Source: Deltaproteobacteria bacterium (lineage in GTDB: Bacteria > Bdellovibrionota_C > UBA2361 > SZUA-149 > JADYYL01). From it: a stretch of 14,686 nt of DNA. This document shows positions 1 through 6,619 of the stretch, piece by piece. Made by a program: the position numbers and the translations under genes. The stretch covers positions 1 to 14,686 of the forward strand of contig JADYYL010000159.1 in the NCBI GenBank assembly GCA_020853655.1, given 5' to 3'. The notes below the pieces were generated by a model. That model did not search any database. It was not told the DNA's origin and saw only the letters and a list, made by a program, of their open reading frames with translations. How positions within the stretch are numbered: the first letter of the stretch is position 1; each line of letters begins with the position of its first letter.

Positions 1-1
1 A

Positions 2-325
2 CAGCTGGGAGTGTCCAGCGAGACTCTCGCGCGCCATGGAGCGGTCAGTGAATCGTGCGCCATCGAGATGTGCCGGGGAGTTCGAGAACGCCTCAAATCA
101 GATATCGGCGTTTCAATCACGGGGGTTGCAGGTCCAGATGGTGGCACGGCGGAGAAGCCGGTCGGCACAGTTTGGCTTGGTCTTTCGACACCCGAGCGTG
201 AATTAGCAGTTCCCTGGTCTCTGCCCTGGGAAAGAACCCGAATTCAAAGATACGCCGCTCAGCTGGCGCTCGATATTGTTCGCCGCGATCTGCTGGGATA
301 CCCATTGCATTGGGAACGGAAGTAG
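2..325 (+). CDS. cinA: CinA C-terminal domain, NMN deamidase (5' end outside window)
   Basis: This is the C-terminal end of a CinA/PncC-type protein. The domain deamidates nicotinamide mononucleotide to nicotinate mononucleotide in the cytoplasm, as part of pyridine nucleotide salvage. The frame is open from the first base, and 107 residues are visible before TAG at 323-325. The family signature is clear: a block with HGAVSE near visible residue 13, then SITGVAGPDGGTAEKPVGTV, which forms the conserved Gly-rich core of the CinA C-terminal domain. The family domain is about 160 residues, so roughly the last two thirds is present. Whether the usual N-terminal MoCF-like domain of full-length CinA exists cannot be seen. 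The photolyase gene follows after 53 bp on the same strand, so the two may be co-transcribed. Both names rest on motif recognition. Confidence 0.9.
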   Translation, partial: QLGVSSETLARHGAVSESCAIEMCRGVRERLKSDIGVSITGVAGPDGGTAEKPVGTVWLGLSTPERELAVPWSLPWERTRIQRYAAQLALDIVRRDLLGYPLHWERK

Positions 326-378
326 ATGGATCGATATTCGAGGCGAATGTTCCACGCAATGCACCGAGAGTTCGTCCG

Positions 379-1785
379 ATGAGCTGTGCGATTCTCTGGT
401 TTCGAAATGACCTAAGGCTCGGGGATCATCCAGCGCTCCGTGCGGTGCTTGACCGTGCGCCAGATCAAATCCTCTTTGTTTACATATGGGAGCCGAGCGA
501 GGCCGCTCCTTGGGAACCAGGCGCCGCGTCGCGGGTTTGGTTGCACCACTCTCTCCTTGCACTCTCACAGTCCATTGAAAAGAAGGGTGGCCGATTGTTG
601 CTACGTCGCGGTCCATCACTTTCAACACTTCGAAACCTTGCTCAGGAGCACGGTGCCTCTTACGTCGCCTGGACACGATGTTACGAGCCGGCGCTTGTTC
701 TCCGGGATACGGCAATCAAGGCGTCTCTCGAGTCAGAGAGGTTGACCGTTGAGACATTCAACGGTTCACTGATCGCCGAGCCGTGGGAGGTGAAAACTAC
801 GACGGGTGGTCCCTATCAAGTGTACACGCCGTTTTCACGTGCTGTCTTCAAGCTCCGGGAACGCCGGGACGTCCTGCCGGAACCTCGAATCTTGCCGCCC
901 GCGCCCCGAGAAGCGACATCTCTGCAACTCGAGGAGCTGAAATTACTTCCGCGAATATCTTGGCATCGAGAGATTGAAGCGAGTTGGACCCCCGGCGAAG
1001 CTGGCGCAAGGCGGAATCTTACTGAGTTCGTGCGAAATGCAGTTTCGGATTACGAGGCCACGAGAAATTTCCCGGCATTAGAAAGCGGCACCTCGCGACT
1101 CTCGCCGCATCTTCGATTCGGCGAGATCTCTCCGAACATGGTGCGGGCGCGAGTGGAGGAAGCACTGCGAGAGCCAAACGTCGGGCATTCCCTCGGCTAT
1201 GAAGTGTTTCTGAAGGAGATCGTCTGGCGAGAGTTTGCCTACCACCTCTTGTTCCATTTTCCACAAACGACCACAAAGCCTCTTCGTCCAAAGTTCGAGA
1301 GATTTCCTTGGAAGGACGATCCCGAGCGTCTGAAGTTGTGGCAGAAAGGCGAAACTGGCTATCCGATCGTGGACGCCGGAATGAGGCAGTTGTGGCGCAC
1401 CGGGTGGATGCACAACCGAGTCAGGATGATAGTCGCTTCGTTTTTGGTAAAGGACCTTCTCGTTTCGTGGCAAGACGGCGCGAGGTGGTTTTGGGACACG
1501 TTGGTGGACGCAGACCTCGCAAGCAATACCCTCGGATGGCAGTGGACGGCGGGTTGCGGAGCTGACGCCGCTCCATATTTCCGTGTCTTCAATCCAATAA
1601 CGCAGGGCGAGAAGTTCGATCCCAGCGGGGATTATATTCGCCGTTGGGTACCCGAACTATCCAAGCTCACATCGCACGTTCATCATCCTTGGAAATCAAG
1701 TGTTTACACTGGAGGCTACCCCCAACAGATCGTTGACCACTCGGAAGCTCGAGATGAAGCTCTGGAAGCGTTCGCCCGGCTCTGA
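379..1785 (+). CDS. phrB: Deoxyribodipyrimidine photo-lyase (class I CPD photolyase)
   Basis: Light-driven repair enzyme that splits cyclobutane pyrimidine dimers using reduced FAD plus an antenna cofactor. The 468-residue product matches the usual length (E. coli about 472). It begins with the alpha/beta antenna domain (ILWFRNDLRLGDHPAL at residues 4-19) and ends with the helical FAD domain (about 200-468). Residues aligning with the E. coli active site are present: E280 and W283 (dimer pocket), N383 by the flavin, W389, and the electron-transfer tryptophans W311, W364 and W387. GETGYPIVDAGMRQLW and GWMHNRVRM are family hallmarks. The ATG at 379 is chosen because the protein then starts just before the conserved first strand, with GAGAG (366-370) upstream. 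A TTG at 310 would add 23 unconserved residues and overlap cinA. The antenna type (MTHF or deazaflavin) cannot be decided by eye. All key residues are intact, so it is probably active. Confidence 0.96.
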   Translation: MSCAILWFRNDLRLGDHPALRAVLDRAPDQILFVYIWEPSEAAPWEPGAASRVWLHHSLLALSQSIEKKGGRLLLRRGPSLSTLRNLAQEHGASYVAWTRCYEPALVLRDTAIKASLESERLTVETFNGSLIAEPWEVKTTTGGPYQVYTPFSRAVFKLRERRDVLPEPRILPPAPREATSLQLEELKLLPRISWHREIEASWTPGEAGARRNLTEFVRNAVSDYEATRNFPALESGTSRLSPHLRFGEISPNMVRARVEEALREPNVGHSLGYEVFLKEIVWREFAYHLLFHFPQTTTKPLRPKFERFPWKDDPERLKLWQKGETGYPIVDAGMRQLWRTGWMHNRVRMIVASFLVKDLLVSWQDGARWFWDTLVDADLASNTLGWQWTAGCGADAAPYFRVFNPITQGEKFDPSGDYIRRWVPELSKLTSHVHHPWKSSVYTGGYPQQIVDHSEARDEALEAFARL

Positions 1786-1793
1786 GGGGGGCA

Positions 1794-1890
1794 GGGAAGT
1801 GTCCCCGGCGGCGCAAGTTGTGACTCGCGGCCGGTTAGACAAAAGGTGGGGAGCGTTAAGATCGCATTGTGGACACAAGTGTGCCTTGTG
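1794..1890. other. Small inverted repeats between convergent genes
   Basis: The 154 bp between the photolyase stop and the transposase stop holds two small palindromes. One is GGGA-AGTG-TCCC at 1794-1805. The other is a perfect 6-bp stem CACAAG/CTTGTG at 1874-1879 and 1885-1890 with a 5-nt loop. Neither is followed by a T run, so they are not textbook terminators. Being next to a RAYT gene they could be REP-like hairpins, but no further copies are visible in this window to support that. Confidence 0.3.
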
Positions 1891-1939
1891 GCTCCGTCGC
1901 GCACGAGATTGCTAAGCGGCTATGGAACCCTGATGTGAA

Positions 1940-2923
1940 TCAAATCGGTAGATTGACGATACTTGCCCGGGGAAGATTAGGGGGAATGAAGGCCCCAGGC
2001 GGAAATGGCACAGAGAAGTCGCCCCGCCTCCACGCCTGATACGCCTCGGAGCATTTCCTGCAGAAGAGATCGTATTGTTCAATGAACGCCACCCGCAAGG
2101 ACGTATCCGAGGACATACAGAAAACCTGACGGCCGTTTCGCTTTGGAGTGTGTGCCGCGTGTGGATTGCGAAGCTCGAGATCTTTGCGACGCGGAATATT
2201 GATTCCGTGTCGTCGCCGACGAGCTGCATGCTCCGCTTCGATACGTGTGAGTTCTTGGAGAATTTGACGCTTCGTTGCGACTTTATCCAATCCGGAATTC
2301 GGGAAGCACTGGATCCAGGCGAGAGGATCGATCCTACACTCGCACATCGCGGAATCCACTAACTTGAGCGAGGCCACTAGCTCCGCAAGTCTTCTCTTTT
2401 TCAGTCGCCGTGAGGGCAGGCTAACGACTTTCGATGGTCGTATATACTTGGCGCGAAACGTATATGACTCAAGAGATCCTTGGAAAGTGCCGCAACCGTA
2501 CCATTCGGCGGCCCGTTCGACGAAGTTCGCTGCGACTGGGTTTGCAAGCATGTACACAAACTTTCGCAGCGCCGTCTCTGAATCCAACAGAGTAATATCG
2601 TTGTAAGGTTTCTCCCAGATCTTCTCATGGGAAAGTCCAAGTAACTTCTTCACGAACTTGGCGATCTCTCCGTTCACCCAGTTCATGAAGTCAGGGAGGA
2701 AAGCAGGATCCCCCTTTGTTACGAGCATGAGGTGGTAGTGGTTGGAGAGAAAAACGAAACCGCAGATCGTTAGTTGTCCGCGATGGCGCTGAGCACCTCG
2801 GGCAATGATACCGAGGAGGATAGAGTTCACGTACTTGTTGGGAACAAACGGAAGTCTGCGCGCAAGTCGTGTTGTAATGAAGTACACCTTCTTGTGTAGT
2901 TGCATCCTTCGAAACTTCTTCAC
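1940..2923 (-). CDS. REP-associated tyrosine transposase (RAYT, HUH/Y1 family)
   Basis: Single-strand DNA nuclease-like protein of the TnpA_REP (IS200-related) family. Enzymes of this family cut and join REP hairpins. The 327-residue product has the HUH motif as FLSNHYHLML (H62 and H64) and the nucleophile helix YMLANPV with Y124, equivalent to YIHLNPV in the family. After about residue 150 comes a basic C-terminal extension ending near AWRRGDFSVPFPPG, which resembles long RAYT proteins I associate with deltaproteobacterial-type genomes. The GTG at 2921-2923 is chosen as start because GGAGG (complement of 2929-2933) lies 5 nt before it. A TTG at 2935 would itself overlap that site. It is convergent with the photolyase gene. 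No IS200-like ends or target duplications were found, which fits a domesticated single-copy RAYT rather than an insertion sequence. The reading frame is intact. Confidence 0.9.
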   Translation of the reverse strand: MKKFRRMQLHKKVYFITTRLARRLPFVPNKYVNSILLGIIARGAQRHRGQLTICGFVFLSNHYHLMLVTKGDPAFLPDFMNWVNGEIAKFVKKLLGLSHEKIWEKPYNDITLLDSETALRKFVYMLANPVAANFVERAAEWYGCGTFQGSLESYTFRAKYIRPSKVVSLPSRRLKKRRLAELVASLKLVDSAMCECRIDPLAWIQCFPNSGLDKVATKRQILQELTRIEAEHAARRRRHGINIPRRKDLELRNPHAAHTPKRNGRQVFCMSSDTSLRVAFIEQYDLFCRKCSEAYQAWRRGDFSVPFPPGAFIPPNLPRASIVNLPI

Positions 2924-2928
2924 AGTTG

Positions 2929-2975
2929 CCTCCAAAAAGAGAGAGTGAGTTGGTCTTTAACTCTCTTTTCGGAGG
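2929..2975 (-). promoter_or_regulatory. Hairpin masking the transposase ribosome binding site
   Basis: Positions 2929-2943 and 2961-2975 form a 15-bp inverted repeat around a 17-nt loop. In the minus-strand RNA the arms read CCTCCGAAAAGAGAG and CTCTCTTTTTGGAGG (as DNA). They pair along all 15 positions, counting one G-U wobble. The last five bases of the 3' arm are the GGAGG Shine-Dalgarno of the transposase gene, 5 nt before its GTG. Folding would hide the site from ribosomes, as described for other transposase messages that are kept at low translation. The structure is directly visible; its regulatory effect is inferred. Confidence 0.7.
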
Positions 2976-3056
2976 GAATCTGTTGTCGGTTCCATTCAAG
3001 GGCGATGAGTCTTCATGAATAAAACCGGCTGCGCGGCTGCGCGCGTTAGCAGAGCG

Positions 3057-3088
3057 ATTGCGGGACGTTGGGTTGGAGGGTGCCCCCA
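3057..3088 (+). repeat. Dispersed direct repeat, copy 1
   Basis: Contains the 15-mer TGGAGGGTGCCCCCA (3074-3088), found identically at 5261-5275. Similarity continues upstream in degenerate form (ATTG, GGG and GTTG blocks, one gap). The core is itself an imperfect palindrome with a GTG loop. Copy 1 lies in the spacer between the transposase leader and the 3' end of pdxH. Confidence 0.5.
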
Positions 3089-3094
3089 CGCGTC

Positions 3095-3120
3095 GGCCCC
3101 CAGCGCGTCGCTTCGGGGCC
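3095..3120 (-). terminator. GC-rich stem-loop downstream of pdxH
   Basis: GGCCCC (3095-3100) pairs with GGGGCC (3115-3120), and inside it AGCG (3102-3105) pairs with CGCT (3109-3112) around a 3-nt loop, with a small asymmetric bulge between stems. It begins 25 nt after the pdxH stop codon in the direction of pdxH transcription, where a terminator would be expected. No U run follows, so it may be a 3'-end stabilising hairpin or part of the repeat next to it. Confidence 0.4.
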
Positions 3121-3145
3121 TTAAGTGGCGACGAGAAGCGAGCCG

Positions 3146-3787
3146 CTACGGGTAAAGCCGAGTCCTGGACCAGTCTGGCGCACGGAACAAAAAACGATCG
3201 TGTAGGCGATTCGGACGTTCCTGCCAAAACTCAATGGTAGCGGGTCGGACGCGGTAGCCCTTCCAGTGCGGGGGGCGCGGCACTTGCTGGCCGACGAAAA
3301 GTGACTCGACCTCAACGAGTTCCTGTTCAAACTGCTCCCTCGAGCCCAGTTCCGCGCTCTGCTGAGATGCCCAGGCGCCCAGTTGGCTCAATCGAGGTCG
3401 GTTCGCAAAATACGCATCTGACTCCGAATCCCCGACAGGCTCAACAGCTCCTCGTATGCGAATCTGTCTCCGAAGCGGGTCCCAAAAGAAGGTTAATGCG
3501 GCGAATGGGCGAACGGCAAGTTCACGGCCTTTCGCAGAGTGAGAGTTTGTAAAGAAAACAAATCCACTCGAATCGAATCTCCGAAGCAGGACGATCCGTG
3601 AGTCTGGGAGGCCCTCTGCGTCGACCGTCGAGAGGCACATCGCATTGTGATCGAGAATCAGGTTCGATTCGCTGGCGGAATGTAGCCAAGCCTCGAAAAG
3701 TTCGAACGGACTTTCAGGGATATTTTCCTCCGAAAGTGGAGCGGGCGGCGCGACGCCTTGGGCATCGGATTTCGATTCGATATTCAT
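3146..3787 (-). CDS. pdxH: Pyridoxamine 5'-phosphate oxidase
   Basis: FMN-dependent cytoplasmic oxidase that converts pyridoxine or pyridoxamine 5'-phosphate to pyridoxal 5'-phosphate, the last step of PLP synthesis and salvage. The 213 residues align throughout with E. coli PdxH (218). Visible family blocks are RIVLLR (64-69) and RQIRIRG (107-113) in the FMN-binding barrel, RPRLSQLGAWAS (130-141), and the C-terminal PLP-binding EFWQ (186-189) with RLHDR (194-198, including the catalytic Arg and His). The ATG has no Shine-Dalgarno sequence; a TATAGT lies 6 nt before it, so the message may be leaderless. It lies 85 bp downstream of the zinc-peptidase gene on the same strand. The product would supply the cofactor of the nearby alanine racemase, though the two genes are on opposite strands and not an operon. 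Confidence 0.96.
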   Translation of the reverse strand: MNIESKSDAQGVAPPAPLSEENIPESPFELFEAWLHSASESNLILDHNAMCLSTVDAEGLPDSRIVLLRRFDSSGFVFFTNSHSAKGRELAVRPFAALTFFWDPLRRQIRIRGAVEPVGDSESDAYFANRPRLSQLGAWASQQSAELGSREQFEQELVEVESLFVGQQVPRPPHWKGYRVRPATIEFWQERPNRLHDRFLFRAPDWSRTRLYP

Positions 3788-3793
3788 CGCTGC

Positions 3794-3799
3794 ACTATA
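3794..3799 (-). promoter_or_regulatory. Possible -10 element of a leaderless pdxH promoter
   Basis: TATAGT on the minus strand ends 6 nt before the pdxH ATG, so a transcript starting at normal distance would begin at or next to the start codon. The absence of any Shine-Dalgarno sequence fits this. The -35 region (TTTTTC at 17-bp spacing) is poor, so this is only a suggestion. Confidence 0.25.
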
Positions 3800-3872
3800 C
3801 GCGTGACCGACGGCTTGAAAAAGGGTGTCCGAAGCCCGGCGAGCTAGTCACCACAGGTAAACGATGGACTGA

Positions 3873-4862
3873 TTACCTCGCACCCAAGAACTTGCCGATC
3901 TCCTCGGCGAGCCGTTCCGCGTCCCAATCGAGTTCTTTGTCCACTGCGACCATGAAGCCCACATTGTCCCTTACCATACGTTCATAGACGTCGATCAGGC
4001 TGGACACTCCGCGACGAGATGAAATGGCGTAGAAATTCATCGCCGCTCGGGCGTAATCCTCCGCACTTCCTTTGAAAGCAAAATAGCCCTGACTCTGTTG
4101 AATTGAAGCTTTTGCCCGTCGCTTCTGTTCGTCGATGATATTTCGAGAGTTGAGCAAGGATGAAAAATCGGATGCATATCCCTCGAACCATGTTGCGAAG
4201 CCCTCGGCGCGCATTCGATCCCCACCGTTCGTGCCTTCGAGGAGATGATACTCAATTGCATGTCCCATCTCGTGCACGAGTACCTCAGCGAGCTCCTTGT
4301 CTGCTACCCGCTCAGGAACTCTTGTGTTGGAACAGCCTCCCGTCACACGCTGCGCGACGATGTAGATGTTTGCGGGTGGGGTCATCCAGCCTGGGTGGCA
4401 GTTGGCAATGAGGTAGGCCGGAATCTGGGTTTCGGGGAGTTCCGCATCCAGAAAAATGACCTGCCACTCGAGGTTCAGACTTTGTAAGCGCGACGGAAAT
4501 GATGCTCTCCTCAGCGCCTTACTTACCGTGTTCGCCACATCCGTCATCGCGCGGAGAGGGGTCCGACCAAACTGAGTTTCGACTTTACGCGGCCAGCGCA
4601 TATGAATAGTGCCGACCGGTGACGAAATCTGCTCGCGTCGAATGGATCCCTGGAGTTCGATATCCTGTGGCTTGGCGAGGTACGTATCCTGCGAGGACCG
4701 AAAGCACTTGGCATGTTTTCGTAGCTCATACGGCACGTCTGCAAGCGCGTTTACCTGGCGCATCCCCCCGTCTTTGGTCGGGTACACACACGTTTCGTTG
4801 CCAGCCCGTGCGTGCGGGGTGAAGCAGAAGAGAGCGAAGACAATCGAAAAGAGGAAACGCAT
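3873..4862 (-). CDS. Putative secreted HExxH zinc metallopeptidase
   Basis: I do not recognise a named family. The 329-residue product has an N-terminal signal peptide (hydrophobic stretch about 3-16, likely cleavage after ARA at 18-20), so it should act in the periplasm or outside. A small N-terminal segment (about 25-53) with YPTKDGGMRQVNALADVP recalls DUF4124-like modules and is bracketed by C25 and C53. The core carries VLVHEMGHAIEYH with H197, E198 and H201 as a zincin site. E220 in RAEGFATWFEGYA is the probable third zinc ligand, which would make it a gluzincin of the peptidase-MA-like type. The ATG at 4860-4862 is chosen because AAGGG lies 7 nt upstream and the signal peptide follows directly; an open frame to 4991 adds 43 unlikely residues. 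Substrate unknown. It precedes pdxH on the same strand by 85 bp with no clear functional link. Confidence 0.75.
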   Translation of the reverse strand: MRFLFSIVFALFCFTPHARAGNETCVYPTKDGGMRQVNALADVPYELRKHAKCFRSSQDTYLAKPQDIELQGSIRREQISSPVGTIHMRWPRKVETQFGRTPLRAMTDVANTVSKALRRASFPSRLQSLNLEWQVIFLDAELPETQIPAYLIANCHPGWMTPPANIYIVAQRVTGGCSNTRVPERVADKELAEVLVHEMGHAIEYHLLEGTNGGDRMRAEGFATWFEGYASDFSSLLNSRNIIDEQKRRAKASIQQSQGYFAFKGSAEDYARAAMNFYAISSRRGVSSLIDVYERMVRDNVGFMVAVDKELDWDAERLAEEIGKFLGAR

Positions 4863-5085
4863 GTCATGACCCTTGAGAGGATTACGCATCGTAGCAGAAT
4901 GAGATTTCTGGAGTCTCGGAGAGTTTACGACTCCGTCGAGAGGTCCGGAGGGAAGATTGGAGGGAGATGGAATGAAACCGATGACGAGCAATTTTCGGAA
5001 TAGCTACGAGCAGTTCTAAGAACGCGAGCTACTTCAACAAAAACTGTCCCGTGCAAAACTTGGAATAATGAGCCATCTCGACAGA

Positions 5086-5111
5086 GCGCCGTGACGGCGC
5101 ATTCCGCCGTC
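5086..5111. repeat. Overlapping inverted repeats (two competing hairpins)
   Basis: GCGCCGT and ACGGCGC (5086-5092, 5094-5100) form a 7-bp palindrome with one central base. GACGGCG (5093-5099) also pairs with CGCCGTC (5105-5111) around a 5-nt loop. The middle arm is shared, so only one hairpin can form at a time. The second is followed by TTCTC, a weak pyrimidine tract. It lies about 190 bp upstream of alr. Confidence 0.45.
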
Positions 5112-5182
5112 TTCTCAGCCCAAATGGCCCATTATCAGAACCGGGCAAACCTTAATTCCATACTCCCACAGATCTCATCGAC

Positions 5183-5213
5183 AACTCCTGGCGAGCCCTT
5201 AACGCCTGGAGTT
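5183..5213. other. Stem-loop upstream of alr
   Basis: AACTCCTGGCG (5183-5193) and CGCCTGGAGTT (5203-5213) pair at 10 of 11 positions (one T-T mismatch) around a 9-nt loop. It could be a weak terminator (followed by TTCATT), a leader structure of alr, or a protein-binding site. Function not determined. Confidence 0.4.
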
Positions 5214-5242
5214 TCATTGGGCGCGGCGGTAGAAAGTCGTGC

Positions 5243-5275
5243 ATTGTTGGGGTGTTGAACTGGAGGGTGCCCCCA
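5243..5275 (+). repeat. Dispersed direct repeat, copy 2
   Basis: Second copy of the element at 3057-3088, same orientation, with the identical 15-bp core at 5261-5275 and a degenerate upstream half. It ends 19 bp before the alr start codon, so its GGAGGG sits in the alr leader but too far away to be its ribosome binding site. Confidence 0.5.
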
Positions 5276-5294
5276 GAGAAAGAGGACGCAGAGG

Positions 5295-6461
5295 ATGCAA
5301 GACGGCATGAGTAACTTTGACGCCCTTCAGGCGGTGCACTCGCGCCCGACCTGGATCGAGGTGGATCTCGATGCGCTGGGTCGGAACTTTGGGCAGTTGC
5401 GCGCTCGGGCCGGGGCATACGGCGCGGCGGCTGTGATGCCGATCGTCAAAGCGAATGCGTACGGACATGGGTTGGTACCGTGCGCTCTTCATCTCGCACG
5501 CCTTGGTGCCGATGCACTTGGCGTCGCCTTCGTCGAGGAGGGCATCGCCCTGCGCCAGGCAGGAATTCACGTTCCGATTCTGGTCCTCGGCGGTCTGGTC
5601 GGCTCCCAGATTGATCTCTTTCTCGACCACCAGCTCGACCTCACAGTCTCCTCGATTGCGAAGCTCGACGCGGTTGACGCTCAAGCCGCGAAACGCGGGA
5701 TGCGAGCGCGCGTCCACCTTAAGATCGACACCGGCATGGAGCGCATCGGTGTTCACGATTACAGCAGCGCTGCGTTTCTCGAGCGCGCGGCCCGCTGTTC
5801 TCACTGTGAGATTGTTGGCATCTACTCGCATTTTGCGTGCGCCAAGCGTGCTGATCATCATCTCACGGTCACGCAGCTCGCCAACTTTCTCGCCGTTACC
5901 AAGCGCCTGGAGGATCTCCTCGGCCGACGTCCGCTGCGCCACATTGCAAGTTCCGGCAGTTTGCTCGCCTTCCCAGAGTCTTCGCTCGATCTCGTCCGAC
6001 CCGGAGTCGCACTCTATGGAGTTTCCCCGTCTCGAGAACTCGATTCCATTCTGCCCCTCGAGCCAGTTCTCCGCCTACGTTCAGAGGTGGTCTACTTCAA
6101 GGTCGTTCGCGCTGGCTCCGGCGTGAGTTACGAGCACACTTGGCATGCGCCCCGAGACACCCGCGTCGTCACCATTCCCATCGGATACGGTGACGGGTAT
6201 ATGAGAAGGCTCTCGAACCGTGGACACGTGTTGATTCGAGGCGAACGCTATCCGATCGTCGGTACGGTCTGTATGGATATGCTCATGGTCGATATCGGTG
6301 ATGGCACAGCCTATAACGGCGACGAAGTGGTCCTCATCGGTGCGCAGGGCGCGGAACGAGTCCTCGCGACCGAGCTCGCAGAGCTAGCAGAAACGACACC
6401 GCACGAAGTGGGAACAGCCTTGAACCACCGTTTGCCTCGCAAGTATCTCGGGGGTGGATGA
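5295..6461 (+). CDS. alr: Alanine racemase
   Basis: PLP-dependent cytoplasmic enzyme that interconverts L- and D-alanine, supplying D-Ala for peptidoglycan. The 388 residues match the usual length. The PLP lysine is K52 in VKANAYGHG (51-59). The second catalytic base is Y279 in GVSYEHTW, where many homologues have SYG, so the E next to the Tyr is a small deviation. Other hallmarks are HLKIDTGMERIG, PIGYGDGY and GTVCMDM (C326, M327 lining the active-site entrance). The barrel covers about 1-260 and the beta domain the rest. The ATG at 5295 has AGAGGA 8 nt upstream; an ATG four codons later is less well placed. It stands alone before argB, with 158 bp and a terminator-like hairpin between. The degradative (DadX) form cannot be separated from Alr by sequence alone. 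Confidence 0.95.
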   Translation: MQDGMSNFDALQAVHSRPTWIEVDLDALGRNFGQLRARAGAYGAAAVMPIVKANAYGHGLVPCALHLARLGADALGVAFVEEGIALRQAGIHVPILVLGGLVGSQIDLFLDHQLDLTVSSIAKLDAVDAQAAKRGMRARVHLKIDTGMERIGVHDYSSAAFLERAARCSHCEIVGIYSHFACAKRADHHLTVTQLANFLAVTKRLEDLLGRRPLRHIASSGSLLAFPESSLDLVRPGVALYGVSPSRELDSILPLEPVLRLRSEVVYFKVVRAGSGVSYEHTWHAPRDTRVVTIPIGYGDGYMRRLSNRGHVLIRGERYPIVGTVCMDMLMVDIGDGTAYNGDEVVLIGAQGAERVLATELAELAETTPHEVGTALNHRLPRKYLGGG

Positions 6462-6507
6462 TCTCGCAGCACGGCAGATCGCGAGATTCAGAGAGCACCG
6501 CGCTTTT
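6460..6507 (+). terminator. Terminator-like hairpin after alr
   Basis: ATCTCGC (6461-6467) pairs perfectly with GCGAGAT (6481-6487), extendable by one G-U pair; it overlaps the last base of the alr stop codon. A second weak stem (AGAGC/GCGCT with one mismatch) is directly followed by TTTTT at 6503-6507. Either could end alr transcription and separate it from argB. Confidence 0.4.
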
Positions 6508-6619
6508 TCCGAAATCAAGTGAGACCGGCAATTTCGCAACGCAAACGGAAACGAGCCCGGTGCCGAGCCGATGAGCGAGCAGCAATCACGCGCTCAGTGC
6601 GCATGCAATGAGGATCGCA

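Larger units (their letters stand above)
4863..5294. other. Divergent intergenic region with inverted repeats, no gene seen
   Basis: These 432 bp separate the leftward peptidase gene from the rightward alr gene and must hold promoters for both. No open frame here has a recognisable product, and no tRNA-like cloverleaf was seen. The region contains overlapping inverted repeats at 5086-5111, a stem-loop at 5183-5213 and the second copy of a direct repeat at 5243-5275. I could not pick convincing -35/-10 pairs. Confidence 0.6.

Noticed and set aside
310..378. TTG start giving a 491-residue photolyase that overlaps cinA
   Set aside because: The extra 23 residues precede the conserved first strand, have no family match, and the ATG at 379 has a purine-rich site upstream.
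1786..3145. A complete IS200/IS605-type insertion sequence
   Set aside because: Only the RAYT gene and its leader hairpin are visible; no matching left and right end structures, no accessory gene, no target duplication.
5214..5942. 242-codon minus-strand open frame opposite alr
   Set aside because: Antisense to a clearly conserved gene, no recognisable motifs; stops are rare because of the coding bias of alr.
6462..6619. ArgR operator (ARG box) before argB
   Set aside because: No pair of AT-rich TGAAT/ATTCA palindromes was found.
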